In this document: positions 31,719 through 59,454 of the stretch, one piece after another
Numbering within the stretch: position 1 is the first letter of the stretch
Layout: every line of letters begins with the position of its first letter
Source of the DNA: Eublepharis macularius
Taxonomy: Eukaryota > Chordata > Lepidosauria > Squamata > Eublepharidae
Length of the DNA: 64,000 bases
Reading direction: 5' to 3'
NCBI RefSeq assembly: GCF_028583425.1
Contig: NC_072794.1
Coordinates: 29,943,232 to 30,007,231, forward strand
Position numbers and translations under genes: made by a program
The notes under the pieces: generated by a model
What the model saw: the letters and a program-made list of their open reading frames with translations, nothing else
Told to the model about the DNA's origin: nothing
Database searches by the model: none

Positions 31719-34700
31719 CTAAAGCAGAAAAACATGCATAACAATTACTACTGAGTAGTCCAACTCTGACTTGCTTTGTAACAAAGTTGAAGAATTTAAG
31801 ACAACAAAAAAATAGGCAAGCCTTTAGCATTACTAAAAGCTGCATGCCTCAACTACACAAACAATAGGATTATTTCAGTGTAGCTAAGATTGAATTGCAA
31901 GACTTGAAGACAGAAAGGAAGCCTAAGTAACCAGTTTTGACAGCAGTTATGGCTGCACAGGTGTGAAGAAGAATTTTACCAGTAGGTAGGAAAAGCTCTT
32001 CTTGCTTTGGTTTAGAATGGCACAGGATTGATACTGAAAATCAAACTCTTAGGAAAGAAGATCCGGCATAGTATATTGGTTAGAAAGTTGGACTAGGATA
32101 TCTCAGGAGGCCCAGGTTTGAATCCTACTCTGTCATACTTGCTGGGTAGCCTTGGGCCAGTCACATACTCTCAGCCTCACCTACCTCACAGGGTTGTGAG
32201 GACAAGCAAGCATTTTATGTATGCCCTCCTATCATGGTGATCACATCCAGCCTGCATCTACACAACTGCAGTAATGCTATAGCATCTGCTGTTCAGATTA
32301 TTCAGTAGACCTCCTCCAAACATTTTGCATGAATCAGCCAATGTCTGAATTAACAAGTTTCAGAGCTTTTTCAAGGGATAAAACCAGACTGACAGAATGG
32401 GGATTAGTACACTCACTCCTTTTCCTTTGTCTCTTTTTCGACTTGAGTTAGGCACTCCCATTTTTCCTCTTGCTTCTTCCTACATAATATCAGGACCATA
32501 TCAGTTTTGATCTGTATTGGGAAGAAAACCATGCTTCAGATTTCAAAATGAGCAGGATATGTTGAGAGGTGGAATAATTAAACATTATACTAATTGAAAT
32601 ACATTACACTTAGAAGTTCCGGAAAAGCTGTATTATTTAAACAACTGAAAAATGTGAGTATGGCGCGACAATGATAGAACCACAAAAGTAGGTGAAGTAG
32701 ATGCTTGCAGAAGGAGCCACCTACCTCCGCTACAGCAACTGCCTAATGAGAAGGCTGCTGTAGAGTCCTCCCTAAGGCTCTACAGCATAATGCTAAAATC
32801 ATCAGACTACAACCGCTATTAGCACGTATTAGATGAGGTGCACAGACCTTTCGTGAGCTGTTCTCCACAGAGATTGGTTTCAGAAGGTTATTGAATGTCA
32901 TGGAGTAGTTCTTGCTGTTCAGATTCTTCACCAATAGATCAAATGATCTAAAAATGAGAGAAGAGTTACCACAGCATAGACATAGGTCCTCTCAAGCACA
33001 GAGAAAGAATAACTTGCACTGCTTTGACGTTAAAACAATGAGGACTGAATAAAATACTGACAAGGACTGCGTTACTTGGAGACCTCTCAGTAAATACTCT
33101 CATGGATAGGATAACAAACAATGCAATCCTAAGCAGAGTTACTCCAGTCGAAGCCTGCTGAAATCAATGGGCTTAGACTGGAGTAACTCTGCTTAGGATT
33201 GCACTAAAAGTTTCAGATGCAGATGCTCCACAGCTGCTCTAGTATTCTTGTGTCTACATCATTGCTGGAGACACAATCCTGGCTATGAACAACAGCCACA
33301 GTCAATGGGATTCTTTCAGTCATTTCATATGGTCCTGAATGATATACTTGGCCTTGCCACACACAGAAACTGAGGATGACCCTTTTATTCATATTCACAC
33401 ATGTGCTTCTATCCAGTTGTTGAGAGGGCGGTTTAATACTTGGAATTAATTCACAACCTCTTGACATGTATTTGCATGGGAACAAGAAGCAGAGGAACAA
33501 TGCCCCAAACCACGCAGCTCTTAACTCTGTCTTTCAGCACAAAACTTACCTTTCTGTGAAACGGACTTGCACGTTCTCAGCTGAGAGATGCTGTACTCCA
33601 CTTAGAGTGATATAGATTTTCACAAATTTATCTGACTGATCCCAAGCTGAAAAGATTAAGAGACAGCAATGTTACATGATGAGATTCTGAAATGCTTCTC
33701 AAAATGAAGACAAATCTGATCCTTCACTCCTTAGGTCAGCTTAAAAAATTCGCCACAGCCATTAATACACCCAAGATCTTATTCAGATATAAGACACAGC
33801 TGATAAGAGGCTGGCCACGCTTTTCCTATACATGCAATTATTACATGACTGCTGTCACACATTCGGGCCCTCATACATCAGCCTCTCCTATGATACGGAT
33901 GACTTAAGAATGAGAATGTGGTTGTGATTGTAGGGCAAGGGAGTAAAAAGTAGGTGCAGTATAAAGAGCTCGGTGGCATACTGGTGTCACTGAATGCACC
34001 TCTTGGCGAGGCTGGCAATGAAAAGACTCTCAACCCATCCCACCACCACCAACCCATCCCACTATGTCGGTGGGGAGGTGCTAATGTTCAGATTTCTGTG
34101 GGAATCAAAATACTTCCTTCAATGTACAGTGATTGAGAAAGCTTTTCCAGGACTATTTTTGTTTGTATTTTACATAATTTGTTATATTTTTATCCCACCC
34201 TTCCCACGAGATGCTCAGGGAGACTTGCATTGTTTCTGGTTCTTCCCATTTTATCTCTCAACAATCCTGTGAGGTCGGTTAAACTGGCCTGGTGGGCTTC
34301 ATGGCAGAGTCTGGATTTGAACCCAGGTTTCTCAAATCCTAACTAGACTCTGTTATCTTTAATCCGCTTTACTTAATTCAAAGAGTGTATAAAACTAGAC
34401 CTACCATAATTGTTGATTTTCACTGTGTAGCCCGTGGGTGGCTGTCTTTCTTCTTCTGATATCTCTGCTTTTAGTTTGGGTGGCGGCTGGTTTTTTATTT
34501 CTTTCTCTAGTTTGTTCTTTTCTGCTAGCAAGACATCATAGATTCTCTTCCTGGATGCTTTTTTCAGAAGCTCTTTCACCTCCTCCAAATCTTTCTGTAG
34601 CTAGATAAAACAGAAAACATGCAAATGCATTACACACTAGTTTTTCTGTAGCCAAGATTATTCCCCTTGCGTAGACAGGAACAGAAGGTGGACAGACAAT

Positions 34701-37700
34701 GGAATCTGTCTTTTCCAACCTGTCACTCCAAACCTCAGAACTGCTCAGACTGCAGTCATTTCCCCCCGCAAATCTCATTTTTGTCTGAGCAGCCACTTTC
34801 CGTGTTTTATGCTTTAGAAATATTGTGTTTGACCCCTTGGATCCATTCCTGTAGGAGAGGCACTTGCATCAGCAGAAGGCTCCTTTCATCAGAGGTAAGT
34901 GCCTCTGCTAGTGGAACAGATCCAAGAGATCCAATCTATTGAATTAGTCCTGTTGGCAGGATCTGAAAAAAACTGCAGCCGCATGGTTCGAATACACAGA
35001 ACAGGCCCTCTTGTAAGTGCATGGATTGTATAACAGTTTTGGAGTGCTGTTGTTAACAGTTACCGGTGAAAGGTCTGCCTTGTCTACATTTCAGGGAGGG
35101 GGGGGGGAGCCTTCAGATAAGATGCCTTCAGAGCTCTGTGAACATGGGAGTTGCAGCATTTTGTGGTTTCAGAGTGTAATACGCAATCCTGGGACATGAG
35201 AGGTAGCTTTTAGCCTGGGGCAGTTATCACTTCTACTCTTGCTTGACAGAGAGACTAAGCTTAATGATTCAGAAAAGAAACTTCAGGTCTATTCCACAAA
35301 GGGAACAAAGCGTGGCCTATAAGAAGCTCTAAGAACTGGTCCTGTTTAAATACTGGGTTGTCTCTTAGTAACCTGTACCCCTAACCTTTCTCCCTGCAGC
35401 AGAAGTCAAGATATGAAGATCCTATAGTATCCGTACAACAACCCTGTAAGGTAGGTTAGGGTGAAAAAGAGTCAGTGGTCACTCAAGATCACCCAGTGAG
35501 CTTGTTCGGTAAGGAAGCATGAATGCTGGTCTTTCCCATCCCTGCTGGACAATGTCTAGTAATCACTATATCATAGTAGCAGCAACTAGCCCCGAGCACT
35601 TTAGAGTGGCATAAAAGGGGCTAGTTCCATTTTATCCTGATTGGCCTGAATTCTCAGCATGATGTGAGGATCTGAAGTCAGACCAAGCCCAACACTGTAT
35701 CCACTACACTTTTTTGGTCATCAAGAGATATTGCTCACTGGGGCTTCCTGACACTGTTCAGAGAATGGTCAATGTGGGGGAAACTCTTCTGATGCTGACT
35801 TGCAAGCCTCTCCTGCATATACCATTACACACGTTCCAGTTCCTCCACCCACTCCACATGGCTGTAAAATATCCTCCCCTGATCGTTCACTGGCATCTCT
35901 CTCCTTGTTCCAATGCAGTTAAACCTGTAGCCTTTATCTACAGGACTTGTGCAAAAGGCATGTGCTATCAAAGCCCTACTTCAGATCTTGCAAAGAAACT
36001 ACCATGGATTAGAATTGCTAAAAGTGAACATGACTGACTGAATTTATAATCCGTTCTCCCTGTGAACAGGCTCAGAGCAGCTAACATCAGTGTTAAAATT
36101 TATAATAAAATTTGCATTTAAACCATAAACATACAGTTCAGTAATAAAACAGCTCTAGATGGTGGCCTGTATTTCCAACCCTCTACTAAACATTCTATGG
36201 GGTGGGAGACGGAGAAGCAGCAGTGGTCCAGCCGGTAGAAAAAATCAGGATGGGAATTGCACTAACCCCCCTCCCAACAGAAGACCAGTAGGAAGGCTTG
36301 CCCATAGCCCAGCCTCAACCATGTGCCTGGCAGAACATGTCTGTCTTATCAGCCTGGTGAAGATAATAGATCTTGTTGGGCCAGGGTTTCAGCAGACCAA
36401 GTTCCACCAGGCTGGTGCCAGGACCGAGAAGGACCTGGCTCTGGTCGAGGCCAGCTGAGCCTCTCTGAGGCCAGGGATCTCCAGCAGCTTTTTATCAGCT
36501 CATTGGAGCAACCACCAGGGCACATATGGTGAGAGGCGATCCTGCAGATATGCTGGTTCCAGTCCGCTAAGAGCTTTATATGAATAACAAAAAGCAGGGA
36601 ACCATCAACTCTGCTCTTCCTATTATAATTACATAATCCACATCCCAATGGCAGCCAAGCCACATTAATCTGTGAAATTATCTTTAAAACGTTGCCAACA
36701 AATGAGCTCTTAATATGGGATCTGTACTCAACCTTGGCCCATCATCCTCTTACTACTTGGTTTTAACCTTTGGTGTTGGTTTTAACCTTTAAAGCCCTAA
36801 ATGGATTGGGACCAGCATACCTGAGGGACCATCTTTCCCCGTATGTGCCCCAGAGAGCACTTCGTTCAGCAGGTAAGAATTTACTGGTGATTCCTAGCCC
36901 TAGGGAGGCTTGTTTGGCCTCGACCAGGGCCAGGGCCTTTTTGGTCCTGGCCCCAACCTGGTGGAACTCTCTGTCTGAGGACACTCGGGCTTGCCAGGAT
37001 CTTGTATCATTTCGGCAGGCCTGCAAGACGGAGATGTTCCACCAGGCTTATAGTTGAGCCCAGTGTCAGGACCATCATTGAGCCTCCCACTGGTCTCCAG
37101 TATTCGAGTACAGCTCGTGTGTCTGTCGACCTCCTCTTTGTATGCTGGGGGCAGGAATGTGTAGCCAACTATATCAGGTTTTTGTATATATATATAACTT
37201 TAATTGCTGAATTTTATAGTAGAATCTGCTATGCAATTGTATTTTATGATTGTTGTACCCCGTCCTGAGCCCACTTGTGGGGAGGGCGGGTTAAACACCG
37301 AATAAACTAAACTAAACTACTTCAATCAACGCTGATCTACAAGTAGCCATAGAGGTTGAGCCATAGAGGGTCTTAGGCACAGGTCCTGCACATCTGTTAC
37401 CTAAACCTGTTAACTAGAAAAGCTGAAGATCAAATCTAGGCTCTATGTACAAGATAGGTCTTTTACTACTGAATCATGGCCCCTTATTTAAGCTGCCTTA
37501 GACTGAGTCAGACCCTTGGTCCATCAAAGTCAGTCTTGTCTACTTTGACTGGCAGTGGGTCTCCAGGGTCTCATGGGCAGTCTTTCCCATCACATACCGC
37601 CTAATCTTTGGGGAGTCTTGAGGACTGAACCTGGGACTTTCTGTATGCAAAGCATATGGTCCACTCTTGAGCTATAAGTCCACCACATATTAGGATCACA

Positions 37701-38757
37701 TTTAATAGAATATAATAACACAACATTTATTTATGCCCTTTTGAGTGGCATGCTCCTCAGCAATCGTTACAAGAACCATTTAAAGAAGATAGTACAAAAG
37801 GGGCTCTGGGCAGCTGGAAGAGGCTTGCCCTAAAGGCAGCAAGCAAATTCACCACCGAGGCAAGAATTCCTGGTTCACACACTGCATTCCTAGGGCTTTC
37901 GAGTTACGCAAAAGTATCATCCGGGTCCAGCAGCACCTTAAAGACCAACAATATTTTCCATGGATAAGCTTTTTTGAGTAAAGCTCGTTTTGTCAAAAAC
38001 AAATGATAATGAAGATCCATCAGCCCTTCAGTCTCATTTGTATCTGACAAAGTGAGCAATGACTTACAAAAATGTATACCCTAGAAAATATTTCTTCTCA
38101 CTGGACTAGTGGACTGGAATTTTGTTCTACGATTACAGGCTACCCATATGAAATGAAACCATTCTGTTACACCAGCTTCCAAACAAGAGGGGAAGGATGT
38201 TTCTTTCATTCGAAGCCCTCATTGGACTGACAGACACCTAGTTACTCGAACAGTGGGATCTGAGTCCAGCAGCACCTTAAAGACCAACAAGATTTTCAGG
38301 GTACGAGCTTTCGAGAGCTTCCTGTAATGTATCTCTAACTTCACAGGGCACGGCTTAAAATCGGATCCCCACAAACCACAGAATTTCTTGTCCTTGTATT
38401 GAATTCTCTACTGCAAACCTACCAAGTGTTCTAATCCCACTATCTGAAGAAGGGAGCCTGGACTCTCAAAAGCTTACACACTGAAAATCTCGTTGGTCTC
38501 TCAGCTGCCACTGGACTCAAATCCTGCTGTTCTACTGCAGACCAACATGGCTATTAACCTCAAACTAGAATCCGTCCCGCTCATTCCCATTATATTTTAG
38601 GAATTTTCAGACATATAAAAAAGACGTATAAACAATTAGGCTATAAAACCGTGTTCTCACGATAAGAGGAACCCTGTCTCTTCCACATATAAATTCGTAA
38701 ATTCCTGCAAGGACACAGCATCAACCGCCCCCCGCCCCCGTTCCTTACCTCCTCCAT
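31559..38757 (-). CDS. CACYBP: Calcyclin-binding protein (CACYBP/SIP), 6 coding exons
   Basis: CACYBP bridges the Siah1 E3 ligase and Skp1 in ubiquitination of beta-catenin and binds S100A6. Exons in order are 38757-38749, 34600-34405, 33646-33550, 32947-32848, 32511-32417 and 31718-31559. Together they make 657 nt, or 218 residues plus TGA (human about 228). The N-terminal helical part is MEE then [19 protein letters not shown]. The CS domain runs from [10 protein letters not shown] through [15 protein letters not shown] and [12 protein letters not shown]. The SGS domain ends with [18 protein letters not shown] and [17 protein letters not shown]. The stretch between helix and CS domain is about ten residues shorter than in human. 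Junction phases (0, 1, 2, 0, 2) agree across all introns. The conserved Gly after NNY is Ala here. Confidence 0.95.
32066..32225 (+). mobile_element. tRNA-derived SINE
   Basis: The text gtatattggttagaaagttgg, then aggtttgaatcctactctg (a B-box-like stretch), cttgggccagtcac and cctcacagggttgtgagg is a squamate tRNA-SINE head and body. Confidence 0.65.
32417..32511 (-). CDS. CACYBP: CACYBP coding exon 5
   Basis: This exon encodes [19 protein letters not shown] and on to the Lys/Glu-rich end. The acceptor is caatacag and the donor gtgagt. Confidence 0.93.
32848..32947 (-). CDS. CACYBP: CACYBP coding exon 4
   Basis: This exon encodes [19 protein letters not shown] and then [13 protein letters not shown]. 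The acceptor is atttttag and the donor gtctgt. Confidence 0.95.
33122..33203. repeat. Short palindromic MITE
   Basis: The 28-bp arms tgcaatcctaagcagagtta (and 8 more bases) at 33122-33149 and 33176-33203 are perfect inverted repeats around a 26-base centre. It is intronic in CACYBP. No transposase source is seen. Confidence 0.85.
33550..33646 (-). CDS. CACYBP: CACYBP coding exon 3
   Basis: This exon encodes [20 protein letters not shown] and on to VRFTE, the middle of the CS domain. The acceptor is cttttcag and the donor gtaagt-like gtaag. Confidence 0.95.
34180..34375 (-). mobile_element. tRNA-derived SINE
   Basis: The plus strand has caacaatcctgtgaggtcgg, then atttgaacccaggtttctca and ctaactagactctg, the complement of a SINE tRNA-like head. 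Confidence 0.55.
34405..34600 (-). CDS. CACYBP: CACYBP coding exon 2
   Basis: This exon encodes [19 protein letters not shown] through [10 protein letters not shown]. The acceptor is tttatctag and the donor gtaggt, in phase 1. Confidence 0.95.
36170..36670 (-). mobile_element. L2-like LINE 3' fragment
   Basis: On the minus strand a decayed frame holds [20 protein letters not shown], which parallels the L2-like C-terminal text in another frame. Its neighbour at 36764 is in the opposite direction. Confidence 0.5.
36764..37320 (+). mobile_element. L2-like LINE 3' end
   Basis: The frame reads [19 protein letters not shown], then [18 protein letters not shown] and [10 protein letters not shown], the C-terminal tail of an L2-like RT ORF. 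The 3' end has gagcccacttgtggggagggcg and a taaactaaacta tail. This copy is one of the best preserved in the window. Confidence 0.75.
37475..37690 (-). mobile_element. tRNA-derived SINE (second family)
   Basis: The plus strand reads gactgagtcagacccttggt, ccatcaaagtcagtcttgtc, cagtgggtctccagggtctc and gaacctgggactttctgtat. This is the complement of a reptile SINE whose tRNA-like head lies at the right end. Confidence 0.65.
38255..38560. repeat. Foldback repeat, relative of 25655-25860
   Basis: The left arm (gagtccagcagcaccttaaa, gaccaacaagattttcaggg) is the complement of the right part (ctgaaaatctcgttggtc, cactggactcaaatcctgctg). The right half has CTGAAGA at 38443-38450, a GGGAG/CTCTC stem and then AAAAG where GAAAG is expected. 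A diverged left-arm copy is at 37923-38105. Confidence 0.6.
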
Positions 38758-39070
38758 GTTGCGGCTTGCACGGGGAACGCGCGCACACAGTCGCGCGCTC
38801 GATTCCTTTTCCCGTAAGGGGAACGTGCGCAGGCGCGTTAGGGCGGCTCATGGCAACCGCGCTTCGCCGCTCACTCCTCTCGAACTTTCGCGAGGGGCCA
38901 CCAGCGGCTCGTGCGCGCGCACGCGCACGCGTCGGTTGACCCTGGAAGACGCTCACGTTGCTCTTTGGCTAACGCAGTTCCATCTGCCCGTTAGGTAACG
39001 TACAACGCAACTCCGTGTTCCGGTTGCCATTCGAACTCAGCATTGCGGGGCGGGGGAGGGGGCACGACGA
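38740..39070. promoter_or_regulatory. CACYBP: CpG-rich promoter region of CACYBP
   Basis: CpG is dense (gaacgcgcgcacacagtcgc, gcgcgcgcacgcgcacgcg near 38915), covering exon 1 and the DNA upstream of it. The purine/pyrimidine alternation near 38910-38935 is a possible Z-DNA former. Confidence 0.65.
38749..38757 (-). CDS. CACYBP: CACYBP coding exon 1 (Met-Glu-Glu)
   Basis: The minus strand reads ATG GAG GAG then gtaagg. In human, MASEE precedes LQKDLEE, so a three-codon first exon joined in phase 0 fits. It is too short to show by composition alone. Confidence 0.8.
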
Positions 39071-39306
39071 TCCCAACCTTTTGCCCCTAGTCGTTGCTCC
39101 CTCGTCTTCGATTAGGAACCGGAAGTATCTTTAAGATTTTTTTCATTGGGTTCTATAAAGGCTTCGATTTTCTTTTTCCTTTTGCCACCATAGAGATGGA
39201 CTAGTACTAGAACGGCACGCCCCAACTTCCGTTGTGCAATGTAAAGACGCCCTTTGTTGCGTCTCTCCTTCTGAATGCCCGTTCTTGCGGCACAAAAGCA
39301 TTAAAA

Positions 39307-39425
39307 AGATGAAGGACCTTTAAGACTAACCAATTTTATAGTAGCATAAGCTTTCGAGAATCAAGTTCTCTTTGTCAGATGCCTGATAGAGACTACCACA
39401 GACTAACACGGCTAACTCCTCTGCA
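39307..39425. repeat. Foldback SINE-like repeat, short copy
   Basis: It reads ctttaagactaaccaatttt, cataagctttcgagaatcaa and ctaccacagactaacacggc, the same family as 18436-18622 and 44957-45043. The complement has CTGACAAAGAGAAC, a mutated CTGANGA box. Confidence 0.6.
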
Positions 39426-39429
39426 TCTA

Positions 39430-40087
39430 TTAAAAAGATGGTGTCTACCTTGAGTCCCATGTTTTTGTACCATATTGGCATCACAGTATTACATCCGTAT
39501 CTTTTGTGTAGTTCCATGTACAAAGATGCAGTGTTATTTTTACCGCTGTTATGAAATGCTGAGTCTGATTTTCATGGTGGGGTCTGTGAACTAGGAAACC
39601 ATGGAAACGCCAAATAGTGCACCAGGTCTGTTCACAGGCCAACAGACAAAATGCCTCAGCCTATAGAAACTACAGAGTCTTTTAGGGGTCAACCATGTTC
39701 ATGAGCCCATGCAGCAGCTTTGCTCAGTGCAAAAGTGCCTTTTGGTTGTTCTAACACACAAGGATATGTTCTACCACTGCCTACTTGCAAAACTTCTTTG
39801 GTTGTGACGTGGAACACTCCCAGAAGAAATCAAAATATCAACATCTCTCCTACAGTCTCAGAGAACTTTTTAGAAAAGCCTTTGGCTCATCTAGAGATTA
39901 GTCCTTTGACATGTTTGAGGTGTCCTTGAAGGGCAGTTACCTCTGTTGGCCTGTTTAAAAAAAATGATTTGCAAGTTGTTTTTAATCTTGTCATTCTTAC
40001 AATATGTTATGTTGTATTGGTTCTACTGGGTCACCAGCCTGGGGTCCCACTGATCTTGGAGAAAGGAGGGCATATAAATATATTAAA
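39430..40087. other. Intergenic, no gene recognised
   Basis: A weak LINE-tail phrase (ggtcaccagcctggggtccc, gagggcatataaatatatta) ends the stretch at about 40020-40086. Otherwise nothing is recognised. Confidence 0.4.
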
Positions 40088-40393
40088 CTAGCTTGATTCT
40101 CATGCTTTGCTACAGCATTTAACTACTTTAAATCCAGTTATAATACTTATGGGTATGTAACATGTTTTTGTGTGTGGTGTTTTTTTGTTAGTTTTGTAGC
40201 ATAGTAGCATATACCAAGCTTTACAAAGGTGTTTGGGTGGGCTGAGGTTCTGGAGCAACATCACTGGAGCCCCCTTTGAGGAGAAGCTTGTGGTCTGGGA
40301 AGCCAGGAGGGTTGAGCATGTTTAGGAACTCCACAGGGTAGTGGACTGCATCAGCCATTTGCACCACTGAGTCCACAGATCTGTAGTCCATTT

Positions 40394-40944
40394 CTGCCCC
40401 TTCGAGGAAGTCTTGGGGGTCATTCTTGGGGGTCAGAATGGCACGCTTGCACAGCTCATCCATGGACTTCTCCGTGATAGTGACGATAACAGAGTATATT
40501 GTGGCTGTTAGGTCTGCTAGGGTTGTCACTACAGTGCCTAGGCCTGCAGGGACGGTCACCTTTCCCTTGTACTCGGGACTTGCTGGTACTTGGCCATCAC
40601 TGCTCGGTGCACCGTAGTACGATGTGCATATTTCTTTGCTGCATCTCTAAGGTGCTGCCCCTTCGAGGAAGTCGAAGGAGTCGAGGAAGTCGAGGAAGTC
40701 TTGGGGGTCATTCTTGGGGGTCAGAATGGCACGCTTGCACAGCTCATCCATGGACTTCTCCGTGATAGTGACGATAACAGAGTATATTGTGGCTGTTAGG
40801 TCTGCTAGGGTTGTCACTACAGTGCCTAGGCCTGCAGGGACGGTCACCTTTCCCTTGTACTCGGGACTTGCTGGTACTTGGCCATCACTGCTCGGTGCAC
40901 CGTAGTACGATGTGCATATTTCTTTGCTGCATCTCTAAGGTGCT
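40394..40944. repeat. Tandem duplication inside the Helitron helicase remnant
   Basis: The 261-bp text beginning ctgccccttcgaggaagtc at 40394 starts again at 40655. The second copy adds two to three gaggaagtc-type 9-mers (40674-40700). After that the copies run at an offset of 288 bp, to 40656 and 40944, and their translated frames are identical. Confidence 0.9.
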
Positions 40945-41689
40945 TCGTCCTTTTAGCATAGGTGTAGCACAAAGTCTTCCAGGAGGCTTCTTGGGGGCAG
41001 TAAGAGGTGATGGCTGCAAGAGGTGTGAGGTGGAGTTGGACTGAGGGAGGGGTGGTGGGGTGGGCACTTTAGCAGGTTCATATGAGAGGTTCACATTGAA
41101 ATGGTCCCTAGAAAGGTCGTGCACCATCTCCCCATGAACATTTAAAAACTCAGTCGCCATACTGACTTTTATATAAAATCCCCTTTCAGGAGTGTAGTTT
41201 CCTTTACCTGATTTTTACCTCAGAACTAGTTCCACAGCTGACCCATCAGCCTGCCAGCCACACGGGAAAGCCAGGCCCCACAGGGAGATTGGCAACCGTA
41301 GGGGGGAAGATTGGGAGGTGTATTTGTACCTCAGGACACATTCCATGACTGGGAGTCATGGAATGTGTCCTGAGGTAGTGCATGTGTCCTGCATACTGTT
41401 TAGAATGTTGAGATGATGACCAATCAGGCCACATATGCAAATGACCTCAGGGAAGAGTGGCTCAGTTGGCAGTTGGTGGGGGGGCGGGGAGAGGAGCACC
41501 CTGCCAGCCACGCAGGGAAGCTGTATTCCTATGGGAAAACACATTTTACCCCTTTTTACCCCTTTAGGGGGCGAATTTCTTAAAATCCCTTCTTACTGAG
41601 CCTCTACATCATGAAAGGAACGTTCTCCCGAAATTTCATGTTTCTAGGTCCAGGGATTTGGGCTGGGAGTTGATGAGTCAGTCAGGACA

Positions 41690-41769
41690 CTTGTCTCTCT
41701 CTCTCTCTCTCTCTCTAGATAGATAGATCGATAGATCGATAGATCGATAGATCGATAGATAGATAGATA
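41690..41769. repeat. (CT)n and GATA/GATC microsatellite
   Basis: A CT run is followed by agatagatcgatagatcg repeats. This is the same end of the Helitron family that is expanded to 57 TAGA units at 10962-11188. Confidence 0.95.
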
Positions 41770-43418
41770 AAACAAAATGCACTCCAGCCCATCTATTCTT
41801 TGCCTCTAAGGTATGGTCTACACCTGCAGCAGAATGAGGTGGTAGAAATTCTGAACTTGTAGACTGATCTGTATGACTTCAGGCTGCACATGAGGGGGAT
41901 GCTATTTTTAAATATCTACACATTCAAAAATTCCATAAATAGGAAACAAGCATAGTAGTGAGAAGGCTAGTCTAGACATGACTTTTTCTAAACTCACAAT
42001 GACAAAAGTTAGCACAGGCGCAATGCAAACTGTAGCGGCCAGGAGCTGAGAGCTTATCAAAGTCAAGATTTGCTCTGTTGTATTTGAAACTATTTGCAAA
42101 TGATCTGATAATGAAATACAACGTGAGCATCATTAAACTTTATTGTACAGAACAACCGATAGGCTATTGCATTAATTTGAATTAAAATCAGAACAGGACA
42201 ATGTCCTTAGAACAATTTTCTTAAAATGAAAACCAAATACACAACTAACTTCTTGTCCAGTAGTGATGCTGACCTATGAGACATCATTATACACGTTAAA
42301 TATAATAAAAAAAATATTTCCATCAATTTAAGCAATAGTTTAATTCTCCATGAAATAAGCATTTCTATAAACATTTTATGTTCAATTCAAAAATGTAACA
42401 AATGCTTTTTTGCACTTTAGAAAGATATAAAACAAGTATGGTTTCCAGACAGACACAGGAATCATCTGAAAAGTTTGCCTGACCCGTCAAGACTGTGGAT
42501 CACTTTTCATGTAAATGTTCTGGACACATTTTATTAGGAATGTCTCCCGTTTCTTGCTTGTCCCACTGAAATTACTGGGAGTTGCAAAAGAACGCAAAGA
42601 GTGCAATAATACACCAGGAAGTTCTCCTCTGCAAGCCCCTGCTCACTGTAAAGGCGCAGGAGGAATTTCCTAGAGAATTGTGCTCCAGCTTTGCTTGTTG
42701 GCAAAAGAGAACACAGAAAATCATCTCCCTTAGTTGAAACATAACTTACGGAATTCTTAAAAGTAAAGGCAGCATCGAAGGAGACATAATTTTATGACAT
42801 GTTCTCATTTAGTAACTTCACAAGAATGTTTTAAAAATATTACTATTGTTCTGCTTATAGATGTGCCTTGAGATCCAGGCCTTGAAAGAGTAAGGTTCAT
42901 GGTTGCAGAGTGTAATGACAGATGGATCTGAGATGGATCTGAGACACCAGTCCCTTTTCTGGCATCATGATGGTGTGCTTTTTCTTTGTTATGTCACCCT
43001 GCCTGCCCCCCTTTCTCTTTTCCACCAAAGGGGAAAAGCCCCTCTATTTATGCAAGATAAAAAACAATTATGAATAATTTTAGCAACATACTAAACACTT
43101 AGTTCTGAATTATTTGTTACCCATCTTTTAACACCTAGGCATACAAAATAACGTGTCAGATATGAAGGTATTGGGAATGTGGCTTTGGGCAAGGCAGCTG
43201 GGAAATATTCCATGTAAAAACAGGATTCTTTAAATAACTTCCCTTTAGAAAGGGCCACATCCGAACAAATGAAAGACACCGAAGGAATATGTTTCAAGGC
43301 TGGCTCTCTGCCTTCCCCTCTCCCATCTCTCTTCCCCCCACAGAAGGTGCCTTGGGAGGAAATGGGGCTGCAGCTGCTTTGTTCATTGTGCTCTCTTGTG
43401 CTTGGAATCTGGCTGCAA
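41770..43418 (-). other. RABGAP1L: RABGAP1L 3' UTR region (inferred)
   Basis: This follows the RABGAP1L stop on the minus strand. A possible poly(A) signal AATAAA (plus: tttatt) is at 42144-42139, which would give a 1.3-kb 3' UTR. No repeat is obvious between 42140 and 43418. Confidence 0.45.
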
Positions 43419-59231
<15,813 letters not shown>

Positions 59232-59454
59232 TTAAGAGGAAAATGAAGGTAGCAGTGCAGCAGTTTCAAAATCTCATCTGACCCTTCCTGTTTAGAAGAC
59301 TGGAAAACACACACCACCTTCAAGTGTACTTTGGAAATTAGTAATGCCACTTCCGTTCCTGCAGTGTTATGCTATACAAGATTATTTAAGTGCAAGACTC
59401 AAGAAACAACACAGTGACTGTAGTTTCCTTGTAAATTTTTTTTAAAAACCATTT

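Larger units (their letters stand above)
34601..38748 (-). other. CACYBP: CACYBP intron 1, repeat-rich
   Basis: The 4.1-kb intron holds L2-like pieces (36170-36670 and 36764-37320), a SINE (37475-37690) and foldback repeats (37923-38105 and 38255-38560). The stretch 34650-36160 has no recognised element apart from a MIR/SINE-like phrase near 35430-35540. Confidence 0.7.
40088..41769 (-). mobile_element. Helitron with helicase remnant
   Basis: On the minus strand the 3' end is CTAG (40091-40088) followed by T, with the same terminal text as the copy at 7409. The opposite end has gacacttgtctctct running into GATA/GATC repeats. The minus frame at 40559-40221 reads ITEKSMDELCKRAILTPKND and then HYPVEFLNMLNPPGFPDHKL, the C-terminal part of the Helitron Pif1-like helicase. 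A second frame at 41160-40885 is unassigned. No Rep domain is seen, so the copy cannot act alone. Confidence 0.75.

Noticed and set aside
38657-38956. A 99-codon minus-strand frame over CACYBP exon 1, rich in Arg/Ala
   Set aside because: It arises from the CpG-rich promoter. The real start is the ATG at 38757 followed by a GTAAG donor.
40426-40905. Two identical plus-strand frames of 63 codons
   Set aside because: They are shadows of the minus-strand Helitron helicase remnant and its tandem duplication.
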